Shown here: positions 63,502 to 64,000 of the stretch, piece after piece
How positions within the stretch are numbered: position 1 is the first letter of the stretch
Layout of the letters: every line of letters starts with the position of its first letter
Assembly (NCBI RefSeq): GCF_030818775.1
Contig: NZ_JAUTAU010000001.1
Span: 3,910,001-3,974,000, forward strand
DNA length: 64,000 nt
From: Bacillus sp. SORGH_AS_0510
Lineage (GTDB): Bacteria; Bacillota; Bacilli; Bacillales; Cytobacillaceae
Direction: 5' to 3'
Notes under the pieces: model-generated
What the model was told of the DNA's origin: nothing
Databases searched by the model: none
What the model saw: the letters and a program-made list of their open reading frames with translations, nothing else
Translations under genes and position numbers: made by a program

Positions 63502-64000
63502 TTAATGGCCCTTGTCTTTTCCTTTATTCTTGTGCTTTTTATCCCATTTATCTTTTTGTTTATTCCATTTATCTTCCCATTTTTGTAATTCGTTATTAAA
63601 CTTCTCTTGTAGTCCCCATTTGCTCTCTTCTTCTTTCTTTTTCTTCTCAATCAGAGTAGAAATGTGAGTCACTTTAAAACTTTGATTAGGCTGGTTTCTA
63701 AGCGCATCTGTCATTACTTCTCGGAATAACACCGCTGAACCTGTACCGGTAGTTGGAGTAATATAATGGTTTGCATCTGTTTTATCAAAGCCAACCCAAA
63801 ATGCTCCAACTAACTGCGGAGTATAACCAACGAACCATTGATCTTTCAAACCATTGATTCCTTTTATTGGCACTTGCGTAGAACCCGTTTTCCCTGCTGT
63901 TTCTCTCCCAGGTATTTGCGCTGCTTTTCCAGTTCCCTGTTCCACTACACCGAGGAGCATGGTTGTCATATTATCCGTCACTGATTTTGATGTCACTTTC
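63502..64000 (-). CDS. Class A penicillin-binding protein, C-terminal part (partial)
   Basis: The last 165 or so residues of a transpeptidase domain, open to the window edge. The third active-site motif KTGS is in ETAGKTGSTQVPIKG, followed by DQWFVGYTPQLVGAFWVGFD, typical of PBP1A-type enzymes. The tail is very rich in lysine and glutamate (KKKKEEESKWG and KWDKKHKNKGKDKGH). Which PBP it is (PbpF or PonA group) cannot be decided without the rest. Confidence 0.9.
   Translation of the reverse strand, partial: KVTSKSVTDNMTTMLLGVVEQGTGKAAQIPGRETAGKTGSTQVPIKGINGLKDQWFVGYTPQLVGAFWVGFDKTDANHYITPTTGTGSAVLFREVMTDALRNQPNQSFKVTHISTLIEKKKKEEESKWGLQEKFNNELQKWEDKWNKQKDKWDKKHKNKGKDKGH

Noticed and set aside
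63273..63599. 108-codon plus-strand frame
   Set aside because: It runs antisense through the terminators, leader peptide and PBP tail, with no start signal.

Overview
The window is a low-GC chromosomal segment of a spore-forming, competence-gene-bearing Bacillaceae bacterium (Bacillus or a close relative such as Neobacillus; genus inferred only). The evidence is comK, an alpha/beta SASP, YjcZ-type mini-proteins, YheC/YheD spore-coat-type proteins, ScoC, PrsA, EcsABC, the coproporphyrin-type heme genes hemE-hemH-hemY, strong AGGAGG ribosome sites and frequent TTG/GTG starts. Gene content and order follow, with rearrangements, the B. subtilis yhj-yhf-yhg-yha-yhe region (from memory, not searched). 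I see no tRNA, rRNA, prophage, intact IS or CRISPR array.

Layout. 1-8.2 kb: recombination nuclease addB-addA (addA cut by the window edge), an operon of LCP protein, TVP38-type membrane protein and signal peptidase, then comK and its IDEAL-domain neighbour. 8.2-15.5 kb: a dispersed structured repeat, M48 protease, azlCD amino-acid exporter, fatty-acid genes (lcfB with a FadR-type operator, enoyl-CoA hydratase), a 52-bp tandem array, lipoate ligase and an MBL hydrolase. 15.6-22.4 kb: YhgE/Pip protein, hemE-hemH-hemY and the divergent heme monooxygenase hmoB. 22.5-29 kb: transporter, PAP2 phosphatase, M20 amidohydrolase and ecsABC. 29-35 kb: repeat remnants, hit, trpP with a TRAP-type leader, scoC, two YjcZ mini-genes, prsA and yhaL. 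35-42 kb: RNA/DNA processing genes yhaM, yhaN, yhaO and the ABC exporter yhaPQ. 42-47.7 kb: a second fatty-acid pair (yhaR and an acyl-CoA synthetase), a second 52-bp array, hemZ and yhaX. 47.8-54 kb: yheA, a second copy of the dispersed repeat, a four-gene alternating YheD/YheC/YheD/YheC ATP-grasp operon and yheE. 54-59.3 kb: a PucR-type regulator, msmX, a SASP, fumarase and an NAD(P)-binding protein. 59.3-64 kb: a BmrCD-type multidrug ABC transporter with bmrC frameshifted, preceded by a leader region (promoter, two short peptides, two strong terminators), then the 3' end of a class A PBP.

The most interesting unexplained or regulatory structures are: the attenuation-like leader of bmrCD; the homopolymer frameshift in bmrC; two different 52-bp hairpin tandem arrays, each lying just upstream of an acyl-CoA synthetase gene; two inverted copies of a 184-bp structured repeat 40 kb apart; the duplicated YheD/YheC operon; and a run of NAG triplets spaced by two bases over the trpP ribosome site. 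Starts were adjusted by ribosome-binding-site position where this changes the gene; all B. subtilis comparisons are recollection.
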